64,000 nt of DNA from Loripinus fragilis. Lineage: Eukaryota > Mollusca > Bivalvia > Lucinida > Lucinidae. Below, in pieces: positions 60,401 through 63,475 of the stretch. Below the pieces are notes generated by a model. It was given only the letters and a program-made list of their open reading frames with translations. It had not been told where the DNA came from and did not search any database. The DNA lies in assembly GCA_964019695.1 (NCBI GenBank), contig OZ026518.1, positions 81,897,950 to 81,961,949 of the forward strand, written 5' to 3'. The translations under genes and the position numbers were made by a program. Numbering within the stretch: the stretch's first letter is position 1; each line of letters opens with the position of its first letter.

Positions 60401-62903
60401 CAGCTATATGCTCTGTCCACAGCGCTAATCGGGACATAGATGAAAAGCGGATTACATGATAAAATGTATCATTCTGAAACAAATACTTTTTGTTATGTTT
60501 GGAAATCTAAAATTAGAATAACGGATTCCTCCGAGTTCATACGGCATATGCATGAGTGCCAGTTTAATTTTGTGTACCTATACCAAAACAATTAGTTTAC
60601 ACATAATATGAGCCACAACATGAGATTTCCAACAATGTGGTATGTGCAACCAGCAAAGGCTCAGACCAGCCTGCGCATACGCGCAGTCTGATCAGAGCCT
60701 TTGCTAGTTGCTTGAGTATTATATGAATATTAAGCTACTGACCGAACACCATTTGTTGTTTCTAAGCTTAAGAGGGAGGCTGCACAGGCTCGTCTGAGTC
60801 TACATTTGTCAAAATGCCACATTGTTGGAAATCACATGTACTGACTCAATTATAAGTAAAATTGTTTATTTTCGCTAGGATTATTTTTCGCAAAACTTCA
60901 CTCAAAACATCCTGGCGAAATGGCGAAACCATCCTGTCGTGTACTGGTATACGTAAATCGTGCCCTAGTCGTGAGTTCGCTGAGAAATCGCAGTGTGGTA
61001 GCAAGCTCTATGTGATATGGGCTTTAACTAGAGTTATTGCGTAATGCTGGTTTATGTATCGATGAACTTTTTATTTTGGTTCTTTTTCTGCACAAATAAT
61101 CGAAAATGTTATGTTTGTATTAATATCTTACCAAATGAAATGTGTAGTACTATAATAGCCTTAAAAGCATCAGGGCGTGACTGCACTAACAACAATGAAC
61201 TGCTCCATAACATAGGGGTGTTACAACGTTATGCCATTCTGTAATTCGTATTTACAAGTGAATTTTAACAAGCGATTCGATGGCGCAGTAAGTATAACGG
61301 TTGTAAACAAAGAATCTGAAAACAAAGTTGAGGGTTTGAGCCCAAGGTTGAGGGCTCGAACCCCAGTAAAACCTTTTGTTATTTTTTATTTTTTGTTTTC
61401 GCAAAGGAGCAGGAAATTTTTCGCGATTTACATGTTTGCAGAAAAAAGCATGTTTTGATGTATTATGAACATATAAAGCGACTTCACTCAGTAAAATGAC
61501 GAGGCTTGTATGAGATACAGCGACAATGCAGGAGTTATTATTGAAAACGTGTACAGGTTCTGCATGGAGGAAAAGAAGTCTGGAATGAATCTGTCACTGA
61601 ACCGTGTATGGGACAGGACTGCACCACTCACTGGCGTTAGCTGATCAACCGCTCAAAAGATTGTGGAAGAGAAGAAGAAGGCATATGGCGAGCAGCAACA
61701 GCCAAAGCAACCACCGTCATCTACGTCGAAAGTGTCACTGGATGACTTTGACAAGGGTGCTGTACGGAGGACCATTGCCAACCTTTGATAACATCAGAAC
61801 AGAGCTTAAACAGAGTTTTGGTAACACTGGCAGCAAGGGTCGTCCTCGCAAATAACTCCTTCATACGAAGTCTGCTTACACACGCTGTGGGGTGAATCAA
61901 AACGTGCTGATGGAGAGACAAGATGTAGTCCTCAGCAGGATCAGATACCTTCGCATGGTCAGGGAGTTGAGAGAGGCGGGTTAAGGTTTACACAGATGAA
62001 ACTTACGCTCATTCCAGGCACGCTGTCCCGAAACGCTGGCAAGATAGTACTACTGAACTCAAGATACCCTTTTCTAAAGGTACTTGAAGAATAGAGGAAT
62101 TGTACGACCCTTGGGTATGCACAATAATCACTATTTGAGTTCGTCCGCTCGTCCGTCCGTTAGCAGTTCGTGAAAATGTTCATAGCTCTTGACCACATAG
62201 TATATTTTGATCACATTTTGCAAGCATATATCATTCCCTAACCACTGGCATGCTAAATCACTATTTTATGGAAGAGGGTTTGATTCAAATTGGCAAACAT
62301 TCAACGTTGGCCGTGCATATTACTGTCTGTTGATCTCACTTTATATTAAATTAATTTATTCTATGTACTAAATATGCTTAACTTTATATTTTCAGGTGAA
62401 ATAATGATTATACTCTATGCTGGGTACAATGAGGGATTCGTACCCAACGCACAAAAAATCATTTTACTTTCCTATATAAAAATAATTAAACATCAATACA
62501 TGCAATGAAATTGCAAGAAAAAAAGCAAGTCCGAATTGAGGCTCGAACTCACGACTTCGTGTGTTTCAGGAGAGCGTTTTAACCACTGAACCATTCAGAC
62601 AGATAAAAATTGAATATAGCTTTTAAGGATATACAGAGAATTTTTATAAACAGTTAACGGTAAATTATCTGCTCAACCCAGGAACATGGACTCGACCAAA
62701 GGTCAATACTGAGAGGTCACAAATGAATAATAGTATCTGGTGAAAAATGCCAATCTGACAAGTTTTTATGATGTCTGTCTTTAACATATGTATCAGTATC
62801 ATTTTGTTTTATTTTTAGAGCATCTGCGAAGTGGACAGTGCCCATCTTGTTGAAATTGACTCTGCGGCAGAGCAAACACATATGGAAATTATACTACCAT
62901 CAG
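18406..62903 (+). CDS. Secreted sushi-sushi-C-type lectin gene (7 exons, 3' end beyond window)
   Basis: Seven exons join without any phase conflict (0,0,1,1,1,0,1) and every intron is GT-AG. The 736 coding bases give residues 1-245. Residues 1-16 are a hydrophobic signal peptide, about 17-61 a basic 8-Cys module, 62-128 sushi domain 1, 129-190 sushi domain 2, and 191-245 the first half of a C-type lectin fold. Sushi plus lectin proteins in invertebrates are usually secreted pattern-recognition or adhesion proteins; that role here is inference. The carbohydrate-binding loop lies downstream of the window, so the ligand cannot be judged. No stop codon is reached in the window. All the transposons described from 18.4 kb onward lie in its introns. 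Confidence 0.85.
18455..18950. repeat. Tandem repeat, unit about 282 bp (two units)
   Basis: The unit begins with gaacactttaggaccaaaat (18455) and recurs with about 20% change from 18737 (gaacactatgagaccaaaat). A further fragment of the same unit lies at 19344-19420 beyond an inserted retroelement fragment. It lies in intron 1. Confidence 0.75.
18951..19250 (-). mobile_element. 5'-truncated retroelement copy (diverged subtype)
   Basis: The left edge, gtatgatcaggaaatacc, is the common 3' end of the dispersed family. Internally, accgccttagaacggacac matches accgccttggaacggtcag of the other copies. It interrupts the 282-bp tandem array. Confidence 0.6.
19544..19654 (+). CDS. Lectin gene exon 2: signal peptide and start of Cys-rich module
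   Basis: The acceptor is cctgttttcag and the donor is gtaagt; 37 whole codons. The translation begins IAPLCLLLCVCALTC, a signal-peptide core, and continues EGGYKRKRPSGCYISRRQCE, a basic cysteine-bearing stretch, ending AK. It matches no domain I recognise. Cleavage is probably near residue 14-17. Confidence 0.75.
19956..20236 (+). mobile_element. 5'-truncated retroelement copy, plus orientation
   Basis: This is the reverse complement of the copies at 31953 and 44588. Recognisable parts are gtgaaactggtttaagcc, tactgaccgttccaaggc, gtggtcacctgctagg, aaagggctgacctcttggct and tatcctgggtcaggtacc. It ends at its 3' edge near cttgattatatcg. Confidence 0.75.
20440..20630 (+). mobile_element. SINE with poly(A) tail and 10-bp target duplication
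   Basis: The direct repeat acttctggaa flanks the element exactly (20430-20439 and 20631-20640). The head has a tRNA-like A box (gtggctcagtagttgagtg). The middle contains gtgtcattgagcaagacac, and the tail is a 12-base A run. The intact flanks and tail show retrotransposition. Confidence 0.88.
20641..21249. other. Intronic, non-coding
   Basis: I see no exon or clear repeat. Two short near-repeats, gaatcgagggacacttagag and gaaccgagggttacttagag, adjoin at 21060-21120. Confidence 0.4.
21250..21582 (+). mobile_element. MITE of the GAGGCTTGC hairpin family, copy 1
   Basis: The element runs from gaggaccttacatgaatgct to gcgcgacgtcatatgat. It contains the hairpin agataaaatacgaggcttgc / cgagcattttatctct. 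Other copies lie at 31040-31372 (inverse) and 43321-44064 (a head-to-head pair). Confidence 0.75.
21632..21701 (+). CDS. Lectin gene exon 3: CCC-containing end of Cys-rich module
   Basis: The acceptor is gctgttttacag and the donor gtatgt; 23 codons plus one base. It starts CCCSGKRCEPTTVRGR and ends YYKCVT. It enters in phase 0 and leaves in phase 1, exactly what the flanking exons require. With exon 2 the module has eight cysteines in the pattern C-x11-C-x6-C-x3-CCC-x4-C-x12-C. The other two frames contain stops, which supports this reading. Confidence 0.7.
21702..23140. other. Intronic, non-coding
   Basis: I see no further exon. Overlapping frames on both strands at 22823-23066 are uninformative. 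Confidence 0.4.
23141..23683. mobile_element. Harbinger-like MITE (30-bp TIRs)
   Basis: The left end cttgacttttcgcttactgt, continuing aaaggcggc (from 23142), is mirrored exactly by gccgcctttacagtaagcga, continuing aaagtcaag, at the right. TTA lies outside both ends, as for PIF-Harbinger targets. A second, nested palindrome lies at 23368-23409. There is no coding frame. Confidence 0.82.
23368..23409. repeat. Perfect 42-bp palindrome
   Basis: The arms acccagatcagactgctcc and ggagcagtctgatctgggt are separated only by tata, so all 42 bases are self-complementary. The sequence belongs to the dispersed atctgggtc family (see 10290-10560 and 33640). Confidence 0.9.
23751..24681. mobile_element. Mariner-like non-autonomous element
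   Basis: The left end tatactgaacaaaagtgaaa (23751) is mirrored by the right end ttttcatttttgttcagtat, ending a at 24681. Both ends are bounded by TA, the Tc1/mariner target. The interior of about 0.9 kb is non-coding. Confidence 0.8.
24682..24966. other. Intronic, non-coding
   Basis: AT-rich sequence with nothing recognisable. Confidence 0.4.
24967..25004. repeat. Poly(C) run followed by (AC)n
   Basis: A C run of about 23 bases is followed by acacacacacac. A very similar C-then-AC structure occurs at 29637-29671. Confidence 0.9.
25005..27917. other. Intron 3 of the lectin gene, right part; non-coding
   Basis: I find no exon with good splice sites and no clear mobile element. Open frames at 25176-25487, 26151-26339 and 26858-27058 match nothing I know. 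A short attg repeat lies at 27439-27472. Two vaguely similar stretches with gcgcatg-type motifs lie near 26500 and 26700. Confidence 0.4.
27918..28115 (+). CDS. Lectin gene exon 4: sushi/CCP domain 1
   Basis: A 198-base phase 1-1 exon, the classic arrangement for a sushi domain. After the split Val codon it reads DCGKLTDPANGKV, then SYSCNDGY, RTC, QWSGEEPRC. The canonical four cysteines are present. Two extra ones occur: one replaces the usual Gly just before QW (STCQW), and one follows the domain (PVCGK). The pair could form an additional disulphide. The donor is gtaagt. Confidence 0.93.
28253..28345. repeat. Short hairpin repeat, copy 2
   Basis: This is the same foldback sequence as at 6471-6570: taaagcgggccatcatcgg, then ccgccagtgaaac...gcatttcgctggcaggccga, then ccaacattgaat. 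It starts about 140 bases after exon 4. Confidence 0.6.
28504..29543. mobile_element. Non-autonomous TIR DNA transposon with ACGAATC-rich subterminal arrays
   Basis: The left end cccctattccacacaggcca (28504) matches the inverted right end cccctattccaaacaggccc (29543 inward), with 24 of 26 bases equal. TA lies outside both ends. Each end is followed by an array dense in ACGAATC/GAATCG (28525-28830 and 29215-29520). A palindrome of the form ttttgaac-a-gttcaaaa lies near 29365-29385. The middle is non-coding. It is a structural sister of the element at 8446-10073, with a different array motif. Confidence 0.85.
29637..29671. repeat. Poly(C) run followed by (AC)n
   Basis: A C run of about 24 bases then acacacacac. 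It follows directly on a fragment of the dispersed atctgggtc-type repeat (29570-29630: cagactgctcc...gggtctaactgtttg). Confidence 0.9.
29672..30527. other. Intronic, non-coding
   Basis: I see no gene. A string near 30080-30120 (tctgatcatggttcgattcctt) has a B-box-like core but no matching A box at the right distance. Confidence 0.35.
30528..30638. repeat. Complete foldback element
   Basis: The left arm ttgatatcaagtttattagg, continuing caaggctttgagaacgc, pairs with the right arm gcgttctcaaaaccgagcct, continuing ggtaaacttgatatcaa. The 37-base centre also folds (tgttgacatcgc / gcgattcaaca). The apex gagtcttgctgagc resembles the apex of the MITE hairpins at 21320 and 43560. Confidence 0.8.
30639..31039. 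other. Intronic, non-coding
   Basis: Nothing supported here. Confidence 0.4.
31040..31372 (-). mobile_element. MITE of the GAGGCTTGC hairpin family, copy 2 (diverged)
   Basis: This is inverse to the copy at 21250-21582. Landmarks are tttgacgtcgcgtctgaaat at one end, taaaatgctcggcaagcctc in the hairpin, and actaatgtaagatcctctat at the other end. It is the most diverged copy. Confidence 0.7.
31373..31952. other. Intronic, non-coding
   Basis: AT-rich, nothing recognisable. Confidence 0.4.
31953..32400 (-). mobile_element. 5'-truncated retroelement copy
   Basis: The sequence from gatcaggaatcgatacaatc to gtagaccctggtggg corresponds to the 3' UTR of the reverse-transcriptase element at 44588-45690. 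The ORF is absent. Its left edge is the shared 3' end and its right edge is the truncation point. Confidence 0.78.
32751..32985 (+). mobile_element. hAT-like MITE, copy 1
   Basis: The ends gagccgtgacacgtgatttc and, inverted, gtgtcagtgatcctttccaa flank gcctttgcttgtcgc-type inner sequence. It is closely related to 41123-41360 and 60609-60848. The 133-codon open frame that runs across it (32755-33156) is not supported as a gene. Confidence 0.7.
32986..34412. other. Intronic, non-coding
   Basis: I see no exon. A degraded member of the atctgggtc family lies at 33620-33720 (gtgtcaaacagtttgattcc ... tcatctgggttcaaactgtt). Confidence 0.4.
34413..34598 (+). CDS. Lectin gene exon 5: sushi/CCP domain 2
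   Basis: A 186-base phase 1-1 exon with acceptor aaattccag and donor gtatgt. It reads CPTLEPPCNGFF, DVLTYGCLEGFEVEG, TTRICQDNYTWEG, TPCC. The four sushi cysteines and the conserved Trp are in place. Three further cysteines occur (PPCNG, the second C of PCC, KTC), so the domain carries seven. Confidence 0.93.
34608..34690. repeat. (CTT)n then (ATT)n microsatellite
   Basis: It begins 10 bases after exon 5 ends. Seven ctt units are followed by about 20 att/atc/gtt units. The open frame through it is an artefact. Confidence 0.92.
34691..35342. other. Intronic, non-coding
   Basis: No exon seen. The last part (about 35270-35342, gtacgcaaaacttgatcaaa ... ttatgagtagttttactaattg) continues at 41076 as ctaacgaatggatggatgg. 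Together these form one older repeat split by the LTR element. Confidence 0.45.
35348..36137 (-). repeat. LTR (3' LTR of the minus-strand element)
   Basis: A 790-base direct repeat starting tgtaaggtagtagttgattc and ending actattttata. It is about 99.5% identical to 40285-41075. Confidence 0.92.
37925..38250 (-). pseudogene. Env-like remnant of the LTR element
   Basis: The minus-strand frame contains PPLGVIRLNMTC and LLKLRNITYFS. These align with PPFGIIKLNYTC and LLKLHNLSKFS in the other LTR element (56009-56535). After a frameshift near 38010, a hydrophobic stretch (WSFVVMIFGTCVFILI) follows where the other element has a membrane segment. The frameshift and stops make it non-functional. Envelope-like is an inference from the terminal membrane anchor and the position before the 3' LTR. 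Confidence 0.5.
39174..39690. repeat. Internal duplicated segment of the LTR element
   Basis: About 145 bases (aaaatgctaatgtcttcatc ... acaaacacccgaatgatgcc) recur at 39542-39685 as aaaatgtcaacgtcttcatc ... acatctgaattatgtctgaa. The offset is about 365 bases. Both copies include a conserved ataaaggggagaag block. Confidence 0.7.
39851..40126 (-). pseudogene. Gag-like fragment of the LTR element
   Basis: On the minus strand, starting about 0.2 kb inside the 5' LTR, a frame reads MAVLNDAGAENVFKHLAREI and later CFRDWVIQMKLGN. The second part resembles the F-R-D/E-W helix of metavirid (Gypsy-type) capsids. It is short and breaks off. The assignment rests on position and this weak motif. Confidence 0.4.
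40285..41075 (-). repeat. LTR (5' LTR of the minus-strand element)
   Basis: The partner of 35348-36137. One extra A in an A run and about three substitutions are the only differences I count. Confidence 0.92.
41123..41360. mobile_element. hAT-like MITE, copy 2 with target duplication
   Basis: The direct repeat aaatcatat lies at 41114-41122 and 41361-41369, giving an 8-9 bp target duplication. The ends gagccgcggcatgagatttc and, inverted, gagccagggcacgagatttc form 25-30 bp TIRs. The inner region has gcctgtgcagcctcc and tgcgcgtatgcgcaggctgg. It is non-coding. Confidence 0.88.
41370..41755. other. Intronic, just before exon 6
   Basis: A fragment of the atctgggtc family lies at about 41555-41620 (cagacccagatcagacacc). 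No exon other than exon 6 is seen. Confidence 0.4.
41756..41838 (+). CDS. Lectin gene exon 6: start of C-type lectin domain
   Basis: An 83-base exon, phase 1 in and phase 0 out; acceptor cattttcag, donor gtatgt. The translation ends KYRIFSDDAMSWTDAR, the first strand and start of helix 1 of a C-type lectin fold (Y-x-F...W-x-x-A-R). The Cys usually paired as K-C-Y is replaced here by S-K-Y. Confidence 0.88.
41839..42700. other. Intronic, non-coding
   Basis: The first 860 bases of the 21-kb intron. Nothing recognisable. Confidence 0.4.
42760..44260. repeat. Diverged tandem repeat of about 150-165 bp with AAGGTCAAAT blocks
   Basis: Units are marked by ccaaggtcaaatatc (about 42937), tcaaggtcaaatttac (about 43101), ccaaggtcaaatatac (about 43252), tcaatgtcaaatatat (about 43717) and gaccttggcagaaaatg (about 44195). 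The interval 43321-44064 is filled by an inverted-repeat pair inserted into the array. Tandem cores of similar length are known in bivalve repeat elements; the link is inference. Confidence 0.55.
43321..44064. mobile_element. Long inverted repeat: two MITE copies head to head
   Basis: The left arm 43321-43643 and right arm 43731-44064 are near-perfect reverse complements of about 325-335 bases, separated by an 87-base spacer. The outer ends read atcatatgacgtcgcgtctg and, inverted, the same with small changes. The inner ends read atagaggatcttacatgagt. Each arm is a full copy of the MITE at 21250-21582, including its hairpin. The spacer is a fragment of the surrounding AAGGTCAAAT array. Confidence 0.88.
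44260..44587. other. Intronic, non-coding
   Basis: Nothing recognisable. Confidence 0.4.
44588..45690 (-). mobile_element. 5'-truncated retroelement with reverse-transcriptase C-terminus
   Basis: Read on the minus strand, a truncated ORF (45690-45107) is followed by about 520 bases of 3' UTR ending at the shared terminus gatcaggaatcgatacaatc (reverse complement). At least five other copies in the window contain only the 3' part. The common 3' end and variable 5' end are the signature of target-primed reverse transcription. The left flank aagtaagtaagg suggests a simple-repeat tail. Confidence 0.8.
45107..45690 (-). pseudogene. Reverse transcriptase C-terminal region (truncated)
   Basis: The frame is open for about 190 codons but starts abruptly (a stop precedes it and no ATG is present). 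It reads SISNGIVSTEIYDKRDDFDF, then IVNFPFLDGDVP, SYGVYISQLIRFAR, YRYHKLRRTFSKFYRRYFDL and LSEPDFYGDLVYKLKKI. The G-x-x-x-T-x-I-Y-D-K-R-D-D-F element sits where Penelope-type reverse transcriptases have FLDV..NG.LDT, just after the palm. I recognise this as a widespread metazoan retroelement RT C-terminus but cannot name the clade. The palm with the catalytic aspartates is missing. Confidence 0.75.
45691..46967. other. Intronic, non-coding
   Basis: I see no exon or repeat with support. Frames at 46112-46297 and 46167-46349 are mirror shadows of each other. Confidence 0.4.
46968..48215. repeat. Three direct copies of the transposon end sequence
   Basis: Copy 1 (about 46968-47500) and copy 3 (about 47688-48215) share about 520 bases (aggccactggctggatatgg ... 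aacatggtagccccata). Copy 2 (47513-47687) is a short variant (tagtccttgcgctggctata ...). All contain cccagggggaattttgtaga-type and atgttagccctctgacaatg-type blocks and begin at TAG. Copy 2 is the one that best matches the inverted end at 53420-53584. Confidence 0.8.
48284..52341 (-). pseudogene. Decayed single-exon transposon gene: zinc-binding N-terminus, central domain, XPG/FEN-like (PIN) nuclease
   Basis: Five open segments follow one another on the minus strand: 52341-51733, 51567-51019, 50965-50732, 50627-49806 and 49795-48440. Frame is continuous across an in-frame TGA (51735-51733), shifts near 51020, shifts again near 50735, meets a TAA (50630-50628), then TGA plus a shift near 49800, and a TAG (48442-48440) after which 51 more codons lead to a double TAA. 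The N-terminus has CLFCDKQYIQVNRKKQILVR followed by a YHNYC-type Cys/His group. The centre has VTFDLAVAKEAYALVW and VRMGVFHTICSLFG. The C-terminal part has EEADTRIILH, RSPDTDVLVLL and TGCDTTSAF, the acidic spacing of FEN/XPG-type nucleases. An acidic tail ends the protein. Full length would be near 1,300 residues. Confidence 0.82.
52441..52556. repeat. GATG-type minisatellite
   Basis: Imperfect ggatgggtggatgggtgaat repeats lie in the right arm of the transposon, 5' of the decayed gene. Confidence 0.75.
53420..53584. repeat. Right terminal inverted repeat of the large transposon
   Basis: It contains gctgccactctcagagagct, aacatgttt, tagtgtacaaaattccccct and ggtctatagccagcttaagg, the inverse of the left end at 47513-47660. 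The element ends at cctta/taaggccta. Confidence 0.75.
53697..53811 (-). mobile_element. Truncated retroelement copy, left half (split by LTR element)
   Basis: The sequence from gatcaggaatcaatacaatc to ggtcagcccttt is the 3'-terminal part of the dispersed family. It is cut at ccttt by the LTR element and continues at 59751. Confidence 0.82.
53812..54752 (-). repeat. LTR (3' LTR of the minus-strand element)
   Basis: A 941-base repeat from ataacatagtcggggctgta to gggctattatgtcaca. On the minus strand it begins TGTGACATAATAG, with the usual TG start. Confidence 0.92.
54753..55990. other. Non-coding part of the LTR element
   Basis: Between the polypurine tract and the env-like end I see no coding sequence. 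This long untranslated stretch may be part of the original element or a later rearrangement. Confidence 0.45.
56009..56535 (-). pseudogene. Env-like C-terminal region with membrane anchor
   Basis: Two minus-strand frames (56535-56317 and 56254-56009) are separated by stops. The first ends PPFGIIKLNYTCKASNKY. The second begins KLHNLSKFSVGNITETE and ends with a hydrophobic segment, WTFVIVISVALIVFVILII, as expected for a membrane anchor. N-glycosylation-type sites (NYT, NIT) are present. Its position, last before the 3' LTR, fits an envelope gene. The same protein is recognisable in the other LTR element. The open frames are broken, so no product is expected. Confidence 0.6.
56700..57056 (-). 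pseudogene. Pol linker between protease and reverse transcriptase
   Basis: The minus-strand frame opens MNQPGLLIINTVSTL and continues NTNKFIKIQRHGLLAKI, then SQIEKLIIKNQGLFFNKDSE and LGHTETVKKCILT. This is the segment that normally precedes the Gypsy reverse transcriptase (the I-K-x-G-x-x-x-A-x-I and F-x-x-x-x-x-x-L-G-x-T parts). It stops where RT should start. Confidence 0.75.
57157..57653 (-). pseudogene. Retropepsin-like protease fragment
   Basis: The minus-strand frame 57653-57426 has LVDTGVECSLMHRRIYDQL, with the D-T-G active-site triad followed by a small residue. The next piece (57381-57157) has FYVIRDLNRNLILGLDWLK, the typical I-L-G-x-D-W-L end of a Gypsy-type protease. A frame break lies between them. 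Confidence 0.85.
57692..58537 (-). pseudogene. Gag (capsid/nucleocapsid) remnant
   Basis: The minus strand begins ATG near 58537 but has a TGA as fourth codon. It then reads VQKFDGNPG, and after a frame change KSNEKYAILVNMPDH and SGAVSGF-type helix residues up to YQLSVRFSDVTDRQMALSLL. A second frame (58015-57692) has EPMEVDHSRGQRFRG and a nucleocapsid end whose zinc knuckle has lost cysteines. It is clearly decayed. Confidence 0.8.
58811..59750 (-). repeat. LTR (5' LTR of the minus-strand element)
   Basis: The partner of 53812-54752, with some 35-40 scattered differences by eye. Confidence 0.92.
59751..59910 (-). mobile_element. Truncated retroelement copy, right half (split by LTR element)
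   Basis: The sequence from cctttcccagaagtgaccac to ggagggcttaaaccgcttta continues the copy interrupted at 53811. Joined, the two halves match the contiguous copy at 44588-44860. Confidence 0.82.
59911..60608. other. Intronic, with a G/C-rich repeat fragment
   Basis: The stretch 59950-60170 (tttggatcccctgtaaaaag, a C run of about 15 bases at 59972-59986, ggcctagaccccctcacaat) resembles the fragments at 6640 and 24940 and is likely an old dispersed repeat. No gene is seen. Confidence 0.4.
60362..60438 (-). pseudogene. tRNA-like sequence
   Basis: The minus strand reads gattagcgctgtggacagag for the A-box region and gtgagttcgaagctcacg for the B-box arm, which is a perfect T-stem. The acceptor arms pair for only five bases (atgtc/gacat). 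It is a tRNA-derived SINE head or tRNA pseudogene. Confidence 0.5.
60609..60848. mobile_element. hAT-like MITE, copy 3
   Basis: The ends gagccacaacatgagatttc and, inverted, gagtcagtacatgtgatttc match the TIRs at 41123-41360. The inside has ggctgcacaggctcgtctga and the mirrored gcatacgcgcagtctgatca. No clean target duplication is seen. Confidence 0.78.
60849..61267. other. Intronic, non-coding
   Basis: Nothing recognised beyond tttcgc-rich strings near 60868-60900 that recur at 61395-61430. Confidence 0.4.
61268..61372 (+). pseudogene. tRNA-like sequence with duplicated T arm
   Basis: The A-box-like gatggcgcagtaagtataac is followed by two B-box-like arms in a row, gttgagggtttgagcccaag and gttgagggctcgaaccccag. 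This suggests a short duplication within a tRNA-derived SINE. Confidence 0.5.
61533..62087 (+). pseudogene. DDE transposase pseudogene (HTH plus first catalytic Asp region)
   Basis: The plus strand shows, over several frames, VYRFCMEEKKSGMNLSLNRV, STAQKIVEEKKKAYGEQ, VSLDDFDKGAVRRTIANL, LPTFDNIRTELKQSFGNTG, YTRCGVNQNVLMERQDVV, LSRIRYLRMVRELREAG and finally VYTDETYAHSRHAVPKRWQD. The order is that of a widespread animal transposase-like family: two helix-turn-helix parts, then the Y-x-D-E-T block with the first catalytic Asp. It has an in-frame TGA, frame changes and no second or third catalytic acid. It lies in the last visible intron. Confidence 0.78.
62088..62528. other. Intronic, non-coding
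   Basis: Nothing recognised. The first bases after the transposase remnant are AT-rich. Confidence 0.4.
62529..62600 (-). pseudogene. tRNA pseudogene (72 bp)
   Basis: On the minus strand the length is exactly 72 bases with a full seven-pair acceptor (gtctgaa/ttcggac, one G-T), an A box tggttcagtggtt and a B box gagttcgagcctc. The anticodon loop would read ctgaaac (GAA), but the anticodon stem does not pair, so it is not a working tRNA. Confidence 0.6.
62819..62903 (+). CDS. Lectin gene exon 7: C-type lectin helix 1-2
   Basis: An 85-base exon, phase 0 in and phase 1 out; acceptor tatttttag, donor gtattt. It reads SICEVDSAHLVEIDSAAEQT and then HMEIILPS, the C...L-V-x-I-x-S-x-x-E-Q signature that directly continues exon 6. 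It lies 20,980 bases from exon 6. The WIGL, calcium-site and C-terminal cysteine parts must be further downstream. Confidence 0.9.
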
Positions 62904-63029
62904 GTATTTTCATTGCTTTGTTTTATATTAAACTTAAACAAACAGGTTTAATAGTGTCCTTTTTGTGGTGTGGCTGTTTGTTTTATTATATGTTTAGCGA
63001 CAGGTTATCTGAAATCTGAATAATAAAAG

Positions 63030-63475
63030 GGACAATGATCAGGAATGGATACAATCAAGCACCACACCAGACCCAGGGTACCACATGGGAAAGTGACAAA
63101 TACACAATTTAATATCTAACACAAGAGCCTAGAGGTCAGCCTTTTTCCAGCAGGTGACTACAAAAAGCAATAAATAGACCCCATAGTATGACAAACACAA
63201 GACAGATATAATACAAATGATCCGCAAAAGAAGTACTGCCTTGGAACGGTCAGTAAAAATATTTTACTGGAGGGCTTAAACCGGTTTCACATGGCTAACC
63301 TCACCCTTAGTTCAGATTTGGATCAAGACGCATAGATGTTTGGTTTGCATACAAGACCCCTAACGTATCAATGCATCACCCAAAGAACATTTAAATCAAG
63401 ATATAAAAAGGAGATAACGCATAGATAAGGTAGATAAGGACTCAACAGTACACAAAGCTGAATACTGGAGCAAAA
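63030..63475 (-). mobile_element. 5'-truncated retroelement copy
   Basis: The sequence from gatcaggaatggatacaatc to gctgaatactggagcaaaag matches the 3' UTR of 44588-45060. It lies about 130 bases after lectin exon 7. Confidence 0.78.

Noticed and set aside
62529..62600. Functional tRNA-Phe
   Set aside because: Length, acceptor stem and A/B boxes fit, but the anticodon stem cannot pair.
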